From assembly GCF_024648885.1 (NCBI RefSeq), contig NZ_JANBBF010000011.1, forward strand, positions 310,001-374,000: a DNA stretch of 64,000 bases, read 5' to 3'. Of the stretch, positions 9,294 to 18,733 are shown one piece after another. Position 1 is the first letter of the stretch, and each line of letters begins with the position of its first letter. The translations under genes and the position numbers were made by a program. Under the pieces are notes generated by a model. That model ran no database searches. It saw nothing but the letters and a program-made list of their open reading frames with translations, and was not told where the DNA came from. Origin of the DNA: Prauserella salsuginis. GTDB taxonomy: Bacteria > Actinomycetota > Actinomycetes > Mycobacteriales > Pseudonocardiaceae.

Positions 9294-10889
9294 GTGACCA
9301 CTTCCACCAAGCCCGTCGTCCTCCTCGCCGAGAAGCTCGCTCCCTCCGCGGTGAGCGTCTTCGGAGACGAGGTCGAGATCCGGCACGTGGACGGAACGGA
9401 CCGGCCGGCACTGCTCGAGGCGGTGAAGACCGCCGACGCGCTGCTCGTACGGTCCGCGACGCAGGTCGACGCCGAGGTGCTCGACGCCACCAGCTCACTG
9501 AAGGTGGTCGCCCGCGCCGGTGTCGGTCTCGACAACGTCGACGTGCCCGCTGCCACCCAGCACGGTGTGCTCGTGGTGAACGCGCCGACGTCGAACATCG
9601 TCTCCGCAGCCGAGCACGCCATCGCGCTGCTGCTGTCGGTGCTGCGCCGTGTTCCCGCCGCCGACCAGAGCCTGCAGGGCGGCGAATGGAAGCGCAGCTC
9701 CTACACCGGTGTCGAGCTGAACGGCAAGACCGTCGGTGTCGTCGGCTTCGGCAAGATCGGCCAGCTCGTGTCGCAGCGCCTCGGCGCGTTCGACACGAAG
9801 CTGCTGGCCTATGACCCGTACGCCTCGGCGGCGCGTGCCAAGCAGTTCGGCGTCGAACTCGTCACCCTCGACGAGCTGCTCGAGCGTGCCGACATCGTCA
9901 CCGTCCACCTGCCGAAGACGCCCGAGACCAAGGGCCTGATCGACGCGAAGGCGCTGGCGAAGACCAAGAAGGGCGTCATCGTCGTCAACGCCGCGCGTGG
10001 CGGCCTGATCGACGAGGACGCGCTGGCAGGCGCCGTGTCGGACGGCCACGTGGGCGGCGCGGGCATCGACGTGTTCGAGTCGGAGCCGGTCACCGAGAGC
10101 CCGCTGTTCGGCCTGCCCAACGTCGTGGTCACGCCGCACCTCGGCGCGTCGACGGGGGAGGCGCAGGACCGTGCGGGCACCGACGTCGCCAAGTCCACGC
10201 TGCTGGCGCTGCGCGGCGAGTTCGTGCCGGACGCGGTGAACGTCGCGGGCGGTGCGGTCACCGACGAGGTGCGCCCGTACCTGCCGCTGGCGCAGAAGCT
10301 CGGCACCGTGCTGTCGGCGTTCAGCGCGAAGGCGCCGCAGTCGGTGTCGGTCGTCGCCTCCGGCGAACTGTCCGGTGAGGACGTCAGCGTGCTGCAGCTG
10401 GCGGCGCTGCGGGGCGTGTTCGCGGGCGTCGTCGAGTCGCAGGTGACGTTCGTGAACGCGCCGCGGCTGGCCGAGGAACTGGGCGTGCAGGTGTCGGTCA
10501 GCACGGAGCCGGAGAGCCAGAGCTACCGCAGCCAGCTGACGGTGCGCGCGGTGCAGGACGACGGCACGGCGCACACGGTGTCGGGCTCGGTCACCGGCAA
10601 GGACGAGGTGCAGAAGCTGATCGAGATCGACGGCAGGCACTTCGACATCCGGGCCGAGGGCAACATGCTCCTCATGGAGTACCCCGACAAGCCGGGCATC
10701 ATGGGCCGGGTCGGCACCGTGCTGGGCGAGGCCGGCGTCAACATCGACGCCGCGCAGATCAGCCAGACCACCGACCGTTCCGACTCGGTGATGCTGCTGC
10801 GGGTGGACCGCCCCGTCGACCCGGCACTGCTCGACCCGATCGGCGCCGCCGTGTCGGCGCGCAAGATCCGGTCGATCTCGTTCCTGTGA
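9294..10889 (+). CDS. serA: D-3-phosphoglycerate dehydrogenase SerA
   Basis: The 531-residue enzyme oxidises 3-phosphoglycerate, the first step of serine synthesis. It has the long actinobacterial architecture: the catalytic/NAD domain with GVVGFGKIGQ near residue 150, NAARGGLIDEDAL and the catalytic His in VVTPHLGAST; an intervening allosteric domain (about 320-455); and a C-terminal ACT domain (LLMEYPDKPGIMGRVGTVLGE) that binds serine. The GTG at 9294 has GGAAAGG 6 nt upstream and matches family starts, unlike an in-frame upstream ATG at 9267. It stands alone, between ilvC and leuB as in mycobacteria. Confidence 0.97.
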   Translation: MTTSTKPVVLLAEKLAPSAVSVFGDEVEIRHVDGTDRPALLEAVKTADALLVRSATQVDAEVLDATSSLKVVARAGVGLDNVDVPAATQHGVLVVNAPTSNIVSAAEHAIALLLSVLRRVPAADQSLQGGEWKRSSYTGVELNGKTVGVVGFGKIGQLVSQRLGAFDTKLLAYDPYASAARAKQFGVELVTLDELLERADIVTVHLPKTPETKGLIDAKALAKTKKGVIVVNAARGGLIDEDALAGAVSDGHVGGAGIDVFESEPVTESPLFGLPNVVVTPHLGASTGEAQDRAGTDVAKSTLLALRGEFVPDAVNVAGGAVTDEVRPYLPLAQKLGTVLSAFSAKAPQSVSVVASGELSGEDVSVLQLAALRGVFAGVVESQVTFVNAPRLAEELGVQVSVSTEPESQSYRSQLTVRAVQDDGTAHTVSGSVTGKDEVQKLIEIDGRHFDIRAEGNMLLMEYPDKPGIMGRVGTVLGEAGVNIDAAQISQTTDRSDSVMLLRVDRPVDPALLDPIGAAVSARKIRSISFL

Positions 10890-10960
10890 CCACGGTCGTC
10901 GGACACCAGGTACAAACCATCACATTCGGGTAAAACGCTACGAACGGCGCTATTGGGTGA

Positions 10961-11027
10961 CGCCCCCAGTGGTGTTGGCTGGCTGACCATCGATTGTCAA
11001 CCTCCCGACCCATTGGGGGCGCCCCCA
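10961..11027 (+). promoter_or_regulatory. Inverted and direct repeats over the protease start
   Basis: CGCCCCCAGTGG (10961-10972) is nearly complementary to CCATTGGGGGCG (11010-11021; one G-T). TGGGGGCGCCCCCA (11014-11027) is a perfect 14-bp palindrome ending one base before the protease ATG, and CGCCCCCA also occurs as a direct repeat (10961, 11020). The GGGGG that would serve as Shine-Dalgarno lies inside these structures. It could be an operator or an RNA structure hiding the ribosome-binding site. Confidence 0.55.
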
Positions 11028-11028
11028 T

Positions 11029-14000
11029 ATGAACCGCTGGCGAGCACGTCTGCTCGCGATCTGTTCGACCGTCCTGCTGGCCGCCACGTTCGCGGCAGGC
11101 GGGGCGTCGGCGCAGGACGCAGCGCGTATCGAACCCTTGCCGACCGCCTCGGCAGACGACCTCGACCCGGGTCGCGCCGATGGCGGCATTTCCCCGCGGT
11201 TGGCCGAATCGCAGGGCCGCACCGCGGCCTTCGTCGAGGTGAAGAAGCGGTCCGCGGTCGACGCGTTCAACGACGAGAAGGGCAAGGGCACGAACGCCGC
11301 CGCGAAGGCCGCGAAACGTGCCAGGTCCGCCGCGCTGGGCGCCGTCGACACGGTCGTCGGCAATCTCAGGGCCTCCGACGGCAGCACGACGGTGCTGGCA
11401 CGCACGGCCAACGCGATCGCCGGTGCCGTCGTCGCGGCCGACGCGGAGCGCCTGCGGGAGCTGGCCGGCCGCGACGACGTCGTGTCCGTGAAGCCGATCG
11501 TGCCGAAGAAGCACCAGAACGCCGGTGCCGATCAGCTGACCAAGGCCATCAACGTCTGGCAGCAGACGGGCCATTACGGCGAGGGCGTCAAGGTCGGTGT
11601 CATCGACAGCGGTATCGACTACACGCACGCCACGTTCGGCGGGCTGGGGACGAAGGACGCCTACGAATCGGTCGACCCGACGAAGGAGGCCCCGGAGCTG
11701 TTCCCGTCGGCGAAGGTCGCGGGCGGCACGGACCTCGTCGGCGACGACTACGACGCGTCGGGCGAGAACGGCTCGGAGACCCCGAAGCCGGACCCGAACC
11801 CGTTGCCGTGCATGGATCACGGCACGCACGTGGCCGGTACCGCGGCGGGCTACGGCGTCGAGGCCGACGGATCGACGTTCAATGGTGACTACTCGAAGCT
11901 CGACGGCGACGCGCTGATGGACATGAAGGTCGCGCCGGGCAGCGCACCGAAGGCCGAGCTGTACGACATCAAGGTGTTCGGCTGCGCCGGCTCGACGGCC
12001 GTCATGGCGGAGGCGATGGACTGGACGCTCGACCCGAACGGCGACGGTGACTTCTCCGACAAGCTCGACGTCGTCAACATGTCGGTCGGCAGTGACTACG
12101 GCGCGCCGGACGATCCGGAGGCCGACTTCGTGCGCAAGCTCGTCGCCAACGACGTGCTGCCGGTGATGTCGGCGGGCAACGGCGGCGACCTGTACGACAT
12201 CGGCGGCAGCCCCGGCAACACGCCCGAGGGCCTGGGCGTGGCGAGCATTCGTGACTCCTACGTGTTGCGCGACGCCGTCGAGGTGGCTGCACCGTCCGAT
12301 GTGGCCGGAAAGGTCGCAGGCCAGTTCAGCCTCCACTACGCCGATTACGACTCGCTCGACATCACGAAGCCGGTCGTGGCGCTCTCCGGCGACAACGCCG
12401 ACGGTTGCGCGGAGTTCTCCGAGTCCGACGCGGCCGCGGTGAAGGACAAGATCGCCTGGCTCGAGTGGGACGACAACGACGAGACGCGGCAGTGCGGTTC
12501 GGGCGCGCGCGGACCATGCCACAGCGGCCGGTGCCGCCGGCGTCGTGTTCACCTCCGGGGTGCAGAACTTCGGCGCGGCCATCGCGGGCAACGAGGACGT
12601 TCCGGTCTTCCAGTTGACCGGTGAGGCCACGGAGAACCTGCGTCCTGCCCTCGACGCGGGCACCCTCGAGGTCACCATGACCGGTGACGGCCGCACGTCG
12701 CTTCCCACCGAGGACGAGTCCATCGAGGACACCCCGAGCTCGTTCACCTCGCGCGGGGTGCGCGGCCCCGCGGTCAAACCGGACCTGGCATCGCCCGGCG
12801 ACACGATCGCCTCGGCGCTGATGGGTGGCGGGGACGCCGCCACGGTCATGTCGGGCACGTCGATGGCCTCGCCGCATGCGGCGGGCATCACGGCGCTGGT
12901 GCGGGAGGCCAACCCGGACTGGAACGCCACCGAGGTCAAGAACTCGGTCATGAACACCGCGGCCCACGAGGTGACCTCCGAGGGCACGGTCGTCGGGCCG
13001 CAGCGGGTCGGTGCGGGCCGTGTCGACGCGCGGGCCGCGATCGACAACGACGTCATGGCCTACTCGCTGCACGACCGCAAGGCCGTCAGCGTGTCGTTCG
13101 GCGTGCTGGAGGTTAGCCAACCGACCGTGAAGCGCGAGGTGGTCCGTATCGTCAACAAGGGTGACGAGACCAAGCGGTACTCGCTGCGCTATGCGGCCTC
13201 GTCCACCGTCCCGGGGGTGAGCTACGAACTCTCGTCCGAGTCGGTGACCGTGCCGGCCCGCGGCAGCGCCGACGTGGCCGTGAAGCTGCGGATCGACCCG
13301 GCGGCGATGCGCAAGACGATCGATCCGACACTGGAGCGCAACCAGCTCGACGTGCCGCGGCAGTTCGTCGCCGAGGCCGCGGGGCGCATGGTGCTCGAGC
13401 CCCAGGGCCAGGGTGCGACGCTGCGGCTCCCGGTGCACGCAGCGCCGAAGCCGGTGGCGAAACTGCACCACTCCCGGAACATCGCCTTCCGGGGCGGGTC
13501 CGACACCGCGGACGTGCGGGTACTGGGTCGCGGCCTGGACCAGGGTTCCGGCAGGGAGGCCTACCGGTCGTTGATGAGCATCATGGAGCTGCACGCCCGG
13601 TCGCCGAAGCTGCCGCCCTGCCTCGGCGAGCAGACGAGCGGCTGTGCGGTCAACGAGACCGCCGAGGGCGGCGACCTGCGCCACGTCGGTGCCACGTCGG
13701 TGGGCGAGGGCGACGGTGCGATGCTCGCGTTCGGACTGTCCACATGGGGCAACTGGTCGAGTCTCGGCGGGCACACGATCCCGTACGTCCACACCGACAC
13801 CGACGGCGACGGTGAGGCCGACTACGAGACGTACGCCATGCCGATGCCGTCCACTGACGTACTTGTCGCCCAGACCGTTCGGTTGTCCGACGGTTCCACT
13901 GTGGACCTGCAGCCGGTCAACGGGCAGTTCGGTGACGTCGACACCAACACGTTCGACAGCAACGTCGCGGTGCTGCCGGTGTCGCTGGGTGCGCTGGGGA

Positions 14001-14335
14001 TCGACCCGTCGGCCGACTCGCACGAGATCAGCTACACGGTCGGCGTCTCCGGCTTCTACGGCGACCCGGAGACCGGCGATGTGGACAGGATCGACGAGCC
14101 GGTCGCATTCGATCCGCTGAACCCGGCCTACACCGTCGCGGGCGCCGACGATGCCGCTGCGCTGTCGTACGTGGCCGGTCGCGGTGACCGGTTCACGGTG
14201 ACGCGCAACCCGGACTCGGCGGACTCGGCCGAGGGGCTGCTGGTGCTGAACCACCACAACGCCTCCGGCAGGCGCGCCTCGGCGGTCGGCATCCACGAGC
14301 TCGACCACCGGCCGGTGTCGACCGACGACGGCTGA
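11029..14335 (+). pseudogene. Secreted S8 (subtilisin-like) protease, frameshifted
   Basis: Two overlapping frames together encode one protein of about 1,100 residues. The first (11029-12624) has a signal peptide (MNRWRARLLAICSTVLLAATF...GGASA), a prodomain, the catalytic Asp in VIDSGIDYTH (D193) and the catalytic His in DHGTHVAG (H264), then part of a PA-type insert. The second (open before its first GTG at 12545, to 14335) continues the insert as DHATAAGAAGVVFTSG and carries the catalytic Ser in GTSMASPHAAG (codon at 12860), plus beta-rich C-terminal domains. The phase changes by +1 within 12502-12512, a GGGCGCGCGCGG tract. Both halves keep good coding character, so a recent mutation or a sequencing indel is likely. 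As written, the product would lack the Ser and be inactive. Role if intact: extracellular protein degradation. Confidence 0.85.
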
Positions 14336-14379
14336 GCGGGCGAGGCGGGCTCGCTGCGGGTCATGCCGATCGCGTGACC

Positions 14380-14420
14380 AGGTGTGCCCGGGACCCTCGC
14401 GCGGGGTCCCGGGCACACCT
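14380..14420 (+). terminator. 17-bp perfect hairpin after the protease
   Basis: AGGTGTGCCCGGGACCC (14380-14396) pairs perfectly with 14404-14420 around a seven-base loop, 44 nt after the protease stop. There is no U-tract, which is common among hairpin terminators in this window. Confidence 0.7.
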
Positions 14421-14579
14421 GTGAGACCACCGGACGGGGGACCCGCGACGGTGGCGCATGGGCCGTTGGGGTGGTCGCGGGTCGACAGTTCGTCGACGCC
14501 CGGTAACCTGCCGTCGCTGGCTTTGGATGCGAATGGGGTACCCGCGGTCGATGGGACCCGGTCTGACGGAGGTGTGTGG

Positions 14580-15626
14580 ATGCGGCTCGCTGTGATCCCG
14601 GGTGATGGGATCGGGCCCGAAGTGGTCTCCGAAGCGATCAAGGTCCTCGGGGAGGTCGTCCCGAACGCCGAGACGACCAGCTACGACCTCGGTGCGTCCC
14701 GCTGGCACTCGACGGGTGAACTGCTGCCCGAGTCGGTGCTGGGCGAACTCGCCGAGCACGACGCGATCCTGCTGGGCGCGGTCGGCGATCCGAGTGTGCC
14801 GAGCGGCATTCTCGAGCGCGGCCTGCTGCTGCGGCTTCGGTTCGAGCTCGATCACCACGTCAATCTCCGCCCCGGCCGTCTGTACCCCGGCGTGCAGGGC
14901 CCGTTGGGGGACCCGGGCGAGATCGACATGATCGTCGTCCGTGAGGGCACCGAGGGCCCGTACGCCGGCAACGGCGGTCTGCTCCGCAAGGACACCGAGC
15001 ACGAGATCGCGACGGAGGTCAGCCTGAACACGGCCTTCGGCATCCGCCGGGTCGTGTCGGACGCCTTCCGCCGGGCGAACGAGCGCCCGCGCAAGCACCT
15101 CACGCTCGTGCACAAGACCAACGTGCTGGAGTACTCCGGGTCGTTGTGGTCGCGGATCGTGGAAGAGGTCTCGCTCGAGTACCCCGAGGTGTCGGTGGCG
15201 TACTCGCACGTGGACGCGGCCACGATCCACATGGTCACCGACCCGAGCCGGTTCGACGTGATCGTCACCGACAACCTCTTCGGCGACATCATCACCGACC
15301 TGGCGGCCGCCGTGACCGGCGGCATCGGCCTCGCGGCCAGCGGCAACCTCGACATCTCGGGCCGTAACCCGAGCATGTTCGAGCCGGTGCACGGCAGCGC
15401 GCCCGACATCGCCGGGCAGAACGTGGCCGACCCGACCGCCACGGTGCTGTCGGTGTCGCTGCTGCTCGACCACCTCGGCGAGAAGGAAGCCGCCCGCCGC
15501 ATCGAGGCGTCGGTCGCCTTCGACCTCGCGACGCGCGACCAGGCCTCGCCGGGGACGACGACGGCGATCGGTGACCGTCTCGCGGCGCTGGTGTCGTCCA
15601 ACGCGGCGCCGCGTCCGGCGCTCTGA
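14580..15626 (+). CDS. leuB: 3-isopropylmalate dehydrogenase LeuB
   Basis: The 348-residue enzyme oxidatively decarboxylates 3-isopropylmalate in leucine synthesis. It begins [15 protein letters not shown] and contains the substrate-loop [27 protein letters not shown], the catalytic Lys region HKTNVL, the metal-binding [15 protein letters not shown] and the NAD-binding [12 protein letters not shown]. It closely resembles the mycobacterial LeuB type. GGAGG lies 8 nt before the ATG at 14580; a longer in-frame extension upstream lacks family similarity. A possible -10 TAACCT occurs near 14502. It is monocistronic, ending at a strong hairpin. Confidence 0.97.
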   Translation: MRLAVIPGDGIGPEVVSEAIKVLGEVVPNAETTSYDLGASRWHSTGELLPESVLGELAEHDAILLGAVGDPSVPSGILERGLLLRLRFELDHHVNLRPGRLYPGVQGPLGDPGEIDMIVVREGTEGPYAGNGGLLRKDTEHEIATEVSLNTAFGIRRVVSDAFRRANERPRKHLTLVHKTNVLEYSGSLWSRIVEEVSLEYPEVSVAYSHVDAATIHMVTDPSRFDVIVTDNLFGDIITDLAAAVTGGIGLAASGNLDISGRNPSMFEPVHGSAPDIAGQNVADPTATVLSVSLLLDHLGEKEAARRIEASVAFDLATRDQASPGTTTAIGDRLAALVSSNAAPRPAL

Positions 15627-15644
15627 GCAGCGCCACCGAGACCT

Positions 15645-15681
15645 GACAGGCGCCCCGGCCGTAACGGCCGGGGCGCCTGTC
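15645..15681 (+). terminator. 17-bp perfect hairpin after leuB
   Basis: GACAGGCGCCCCGGCCG (15645-15661) pairs with 15665-15681 across a TAA loop, 18 nt past the leuB stop. No U-tract follows. Confidence 0.75.
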
Positions 15682-15792
15682 GCATGTTCGGGCCCGCCTG
15701 CGGCCTATCGCCTGCGGTATCCGCCGCCACGACGGGACGGTCGACGAGAGGGACTCGGAGTGGCCGGAAACGCGGCCAGAGCTGCCGTGACG

Positions 15793-15860
15793 CTGTGGCC
15801 GACGTGATGCTGTGGCCGACGTGATGCGGTGGCCGACGTGATGCGGTGGCCGACGTGAAA
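15793..15860 (+). repeat. Four 17-bp tandem repeats upstream of cimA
   Basis: Four adjacent 17-bp units, C-T/G-GTGGCCGACGTGATG (the last ending in AAA), lie between the leuB terminator and the cimA leader promoter. The 17-bp period makes the array non-coding. Apart from the leader and attenuator described separately, 15682-16133 holds no gene. Confidence 0.85.
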
Positions 15861-15905
15861 TGGGGGACGGCTACGAGTCCGGAATGTGGGAGCGGAGACC
15901 AGTGG

Positions 15906-15936
15906 TTGGACTCGCTCGCATGTGGTGTGGCATGAT
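15906..15936 (+). promoter_or_regulatory. Predicted promoter of the cimA leader
   Basis: A -35-like TTGGAC (15906-15911) and a -10-like CATGAT (15931-15936) are separated by 19 nt. Seven bases lie between the -10 box and the leader ATG at 15944, the same spacing seen at the ilvB leader, so a leaderless transcript is predicted. Confidence 0.55.
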
Positions 15937-15943
15937 TCGGCCC

Positions 15944-15988
15944 ATGGACACGTTTCGCGTGATCATTATTGGCAGGCGCGCCGGGTAA
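15944..15988 (+). CDS. cimA leader peptide (isoleucine attenuator peptide)
   Basis: This 14-codon ORF reads MDTFRVIIIGRRAG and stops with TAA. It carries a Val codon followed by three consecutive Ile codons (GTG ATC ATT ATT). The downstream gene makes citramalate for isoleucine synthesis, so the codon run matches the pathway end product. The last codons (AGG CGC GCC GGG TAA) form the 5' arm of an 11-bp hairpin. The ATG lies seven bases after a -10-like box. The peptide is inferred to act in cis by ribosome stalling. It is too short for standard gene callers. Confidence 0.85.
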   Translation: MDTFRVIIIGRRAG

Positions 15989-16048
15989 GTGCCCCGTAGG
16001 AGCACCCGGCGCGCAGACCTCTCGCATCCACCGCGGGGGGTCTTTTTT
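15976..16048 (+). promoter_or_regulatory. cimA transcription attenuator
   Basis: GCGCGCCGGGT (15976-15986) in the leader ORF is perfectly complementary to ACCCGGCGCGC (16004-16014), a pause or anti-antiterminator hairpin. AGACCTCTCGC (16015-16025) pairs with GCGGGGGGTCT (16033-16043; two G-U pairs), followed by a six-T run, a canonical terminator. If the first hairpin is blocked by a stalled ribosome, ACCC..CGCG (16004-16013) can instead pair with CGCG..GGGT (16032-16041), removing the terminator's 3' arm. The pairings are seen; the switch is inferred. Confidence 0.8.
16015..16048 (+). terminator. Attenuator terminator before cimA
   Basis: An 11-bp stem with a seven-base loop and six T lies between the leader stop (15988) and the cimA start (16134). 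Confidence 0.85.
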
Positions 16049-16133
16049 GTGGCCGCTTCCGGTCGCGCGTCATCGCCCGCCGCCCGCCGGCCATCCCACA
16101 GTTGTTCGCACACCGCGACGAGGAGACGAACCC

Positions 16134-17768
16134 GTGACCCGCACGGAACCCGCAGGCACCCCGCTCGGCGACGATTTCCACCTGTACGACACGACGCTGC
16201 GCGACGGTGCGCAGCGCGAGGGCATTTCGTACTCGGTCGCCGACAAGCTCGCCGTGGCACGGCACCTCGACGAGCTGGGCGTCGGGTTCATCGAGGGCGG
16301 CTGGCCCGGCGCGATGCCGAAGGACACCGAGTTCTTCGCCCGTGCCGCGGCGGGGGAACTGCAGCTCAAGCACGCCGCGCTCGTCGCGTTCGGATCGACT
16401 CGGCGTTCCGGTGTGGCTGCCGGTGACGACCCGCAGGTCCGCGCACTGCTGGATTCGCAGGCGCCGGTCGTCACGCTCGTGGCCAAATCGGACGTCCGGC
16501 ACATCGAGCGTGCGTTGCGAGTGGACGTCGACGAGGCGTGCGCGATGGTCGCCGACACGGTCGAGTTCCTGACCGGCGAGGGCAGGCGGGTGTTCCTCGA
16601 CGCGGAGCACTTCTTCGACGGCTACGCCTACGATCCGGACACCGCCCTGCGCGTGCTGGACGCCGCGGGATCGGCCGGCGCCGACGTCGTCGTCCTGTGT
16701 GACACCAACGGGGGACAGTTGCCGCTGGGGCTGGCCGACACGGTGCGCGAGGTGCGCGAGCGCACCGGGCTGCGCATCGGCATCCACTGTCAGGACGACA
16801 CCTCGTGCGCCGTGGCCAACAGCATCGCCGCGGTGCAGGCGGGCGCGACCCACGTGCAGTGCACCGCCAACGGTTACGGCGAACGGGCGGGCAACGCCGA
16901 CCTGTTCGCCGTCACCGGCAACCTCGTGGCCAAGCTCGGCATGGACGTCCTGCCTTCCGGGGGAGCGGCCGAGCTGACCCGCGTCTCCCACGCATTGGCA
17001 GAGATCGCGAACATCGCACCCGACACCCACCAGGCCTACGTCGGGTCGTCGGCCTTCGCTCACAAGGCGGGGCTGCACGCGAGCGCGATCAAAGTGGACC
17101 CGTTGCTGTACAACCACATCGACCCCGCGCTGGTCGGCAACGACATGCGCGTGCTCGTCACGGAGATGGCGGGCAAGGCGAGCCTCGAGCTCAAGGGGCA
17201 GGAACTCGGTGTGGACCTCGCGGGCAATCCCCGTGCACTCAGCAACACGGTCCACAAGGTGAAGGACCTCGAGGCGGGCGGCTGGTCGTTCGAAGCGGCC
17301 GACGCCTCGCTGGAACTGCTGATGCGGCGGGAGATCGCGGGCTCGGACGGACAGGAACCCGTGGGCCCACCGTTCGAGCTCGAGTCGTACCGCGTGGTGC
17401 TCGACCACCGCACCGACGGCGAGATCGTGTCCGAGGCGACGGTGAAGGTCCACGTCGCGGGGGAGCGGGTCATCGCGACGGCCGAGGGCAACGGCCCCGT
17501 AAACGCGCTCGACGCCGCCCTGCGCAAGGCGCTGCAACCGCATCTGGCGTGGTTGGACGAGATGTCGCTGTCCGACTACAAGGTGCGCATCCTGGTCAAC
17601 CGCCAGGGCACCGGTGCGGTCACCCGCGTGCTCGTCGAATCGTCCGACCGCGAACGCGAATGGACGACCGTCGGTGTGCACGAGAACATCGTCGAAGCCA
17701 GCTGGCTGGCGCTGTGCGACGCGCTCGCCCACAAGGCGATGCGGGTGACCCCCGACCGGTCGTCCTGA
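16134..17768 (+). CDS. cimA: (R)-citramalate synthase CimA
   Basis: The 544-residue enzyme condenses pyruvate and acetyl-CoA to citramalate, a threonine-independent entry to isoleucine. It belongs to the DRE-TIM metallolyase family: LYDTTLRDGAQREG near residue 20 holds the catalytic Arg-Asp pair, and IHCQDDTSCAVANS carries metal-binding residues. A C-terminal LeuA-type regulatory domain (about 415-544) probably binds isoleucine. Length and the FIEGGWPGAMPKDTEFF motif favour CimA over 2-isopropylmalate synthase. The GTG at 16134 has GAGGAG 8 nt upstream; an open extension to 15969 lies inside the attenuator and is not coding. An Ile-rich leader and terminator precede it. Confidence 0.93.
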   Translation: MTRTEPAGTPLGDDFHLYDTTLRDGAQREGISYSVADKLAVARHLDELGVGFIEGGWPGAMPKDTEFFARAAAGELQLKHAALVAFGSTRRSGVAAGDDPQVRALLDSQAPVVTLVAKSDVRHIERALRVDVDEACAMVADTVEFLTGEGRRVFLDAEHFFDGYAYDPDTALRVLDAAGSAGADVVVLCDTNGGQLPLGLADTVREVRERTGLRIGIHCQDDTSCAVANSIAAVQAGATHVQCTANGYGERAGNADLFAVTGNLVAKLGMDVLPSGGAAELTRVSHALAEIANIAPDTHQAYVGSSAFAHKAGLHASAIKVDPLLYNHIDPALVGNDMRVLVTEMAGKASLELKGQELGVDLAGNPRALSNTVHKVKDLEAGGWSFEAADASLELLMRREIAGSDGQEPVGPPFELESYRVVLDHRTDGEIVSEATVKVHVAGERVIATAEGNGPVNALDAALRKALQPHLAWLDEMSLSDYKVRILVNRQGTGAVTRVLVESSDREREWTTVGVHENIVEASWLALCDALAHKAMRVTPDRSS

Positions 17769-17955
17769 CCCGGAGCCGCCTGCTGGCGCGCCCTTGTCCC
17801 CAGGGGCACGTTGGTCGCATCCAATGCAGTCGTGAGGCCGCGTGTCGACGAGGGTGGTGGCCGGGAGACGGGTGGGCGCAGAACACGCGGGGCCCGCCCG
17901 TCACCCACCGCCGCCCAAACGGAGACGCTCCGCGCCACTGTTTAAGATGGGAACC

Positions 17956-18732
17956 GTGCGTTTGGCTCGGATTGCTCACCCGGAAGGAGTCGCCTTCGTC
18001 TCGGTGGACGGAGACGGCGACAGCGACGACACGATGGTCTCGGAGATCGCCGACCATCCGTTCGGTAAGCCGAACTACACCGGCAGGAAGTGGCCGCTGG
18101 CCGACACCCGCCTGCTCTCGCCGATCCTGCCGACGAAGGTGATCGCCGTCGGCCGCAACTACGCCGATCACGCCCGGGAGATGGGCAACGAGGTCCCGGC
18201 CGAGCCGATGATCTTCCTCAAGCCGTCGACGACCGTCATCGGGCCGAACGCGCCCATCCGCAGGCCGAAGCAGTCCGAGCAGGTCGACTTCGAGGGCGAA
18301 CTCGCCGTCATCATCGGCCAGCCCGTGAAGAACGTCCCCGCGGCGCAGGCGGCGCAGGCCGTGCTCGGCTACACGGTCGCCAACGACGTCAGCGCCCGCG
18401 ACTTCCAGCGCTCGGACGGGCAGTGGGGCCGCGCCAAGGGATTCGACACGTTCTGCCCGATCGGACCGTGGATCGAGACCGCGCTCGACCCGGCCGACCT
18501 GGCCATCCGCACCACGGTCGACGGCGAGACCAAACAGGACTCGCGCACCTCGGAGCTCGTCCACAAGATCCCCGAGCTGATCGAGTTCGTCTCGTCGGTG
18601 ATGACGTTGCTGCCGGGCGACACGATCCTCACCGGAACTCCCGCCGGCGTCGGCCCCATCGTCGCCGGCCAGGAGGTGTCGGTGACCATCGACGGGATCG
18701 GCACCCTGACCAATCCCGTCGAGGACGCCTGA
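17956..18732 (+). CDS. Fumarylacetoacetate hydrolase family protein
   Basis: The 258-residue product has the FAH catalytic fold: VIAVGRNYADHAREMG, the metal ligands in VDFEGELAVII, YTVANDVSARDFQ, and PGDTILTGTPAGVG. Family members hydrolyse or decarboxylate acylpyruvates and 2-hydroxyhepta-dienedioates; the exact substrate is unknown. M. tuberculosis keeps a similar gene (Rv2993c) beside gltX. The GTG at 17956 is preferred because a -10 TAAGAT (17943-17948) lies exactly seven bases before it, predicting a leaderless mRNA. An in-frame ATG at 17947 falls inside that box. Confidence 0.88.
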   Translation: MRLARIAHPEGVAFVSVDGDGDSDDTMVSEIADHPFGKPNYTGRKWPLADTRLLSPILPTKVIAVGRNYADHAREMGNEVPAEPMIFLKPSTTVIGPNAPIRRPKQSEQVDFEGELAVIIGQPVKNVPAAQAAQAVLGYTVANDVSARDFQRSDGQWGRAKGFDTFCPIGPWIETALDPADLAIRTTVDGETKQDSRTSELVHKIPELIEFVSSVMTLLPGDTILTGTPAGVGPIVAGQEVSVTIDGIGTLTNPVEDA

Positions 18733-18733
18733 T

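Noticed and set aside
14421-14579. A third leader peptide, upstream of leuB
   Set aside because: I searched for a Leu-rich short ORF with a terminator and found none. The region has a possible -10 box and a G/C-rich leader only. The same negative result was found upstream of leuC, serA and ilvD.
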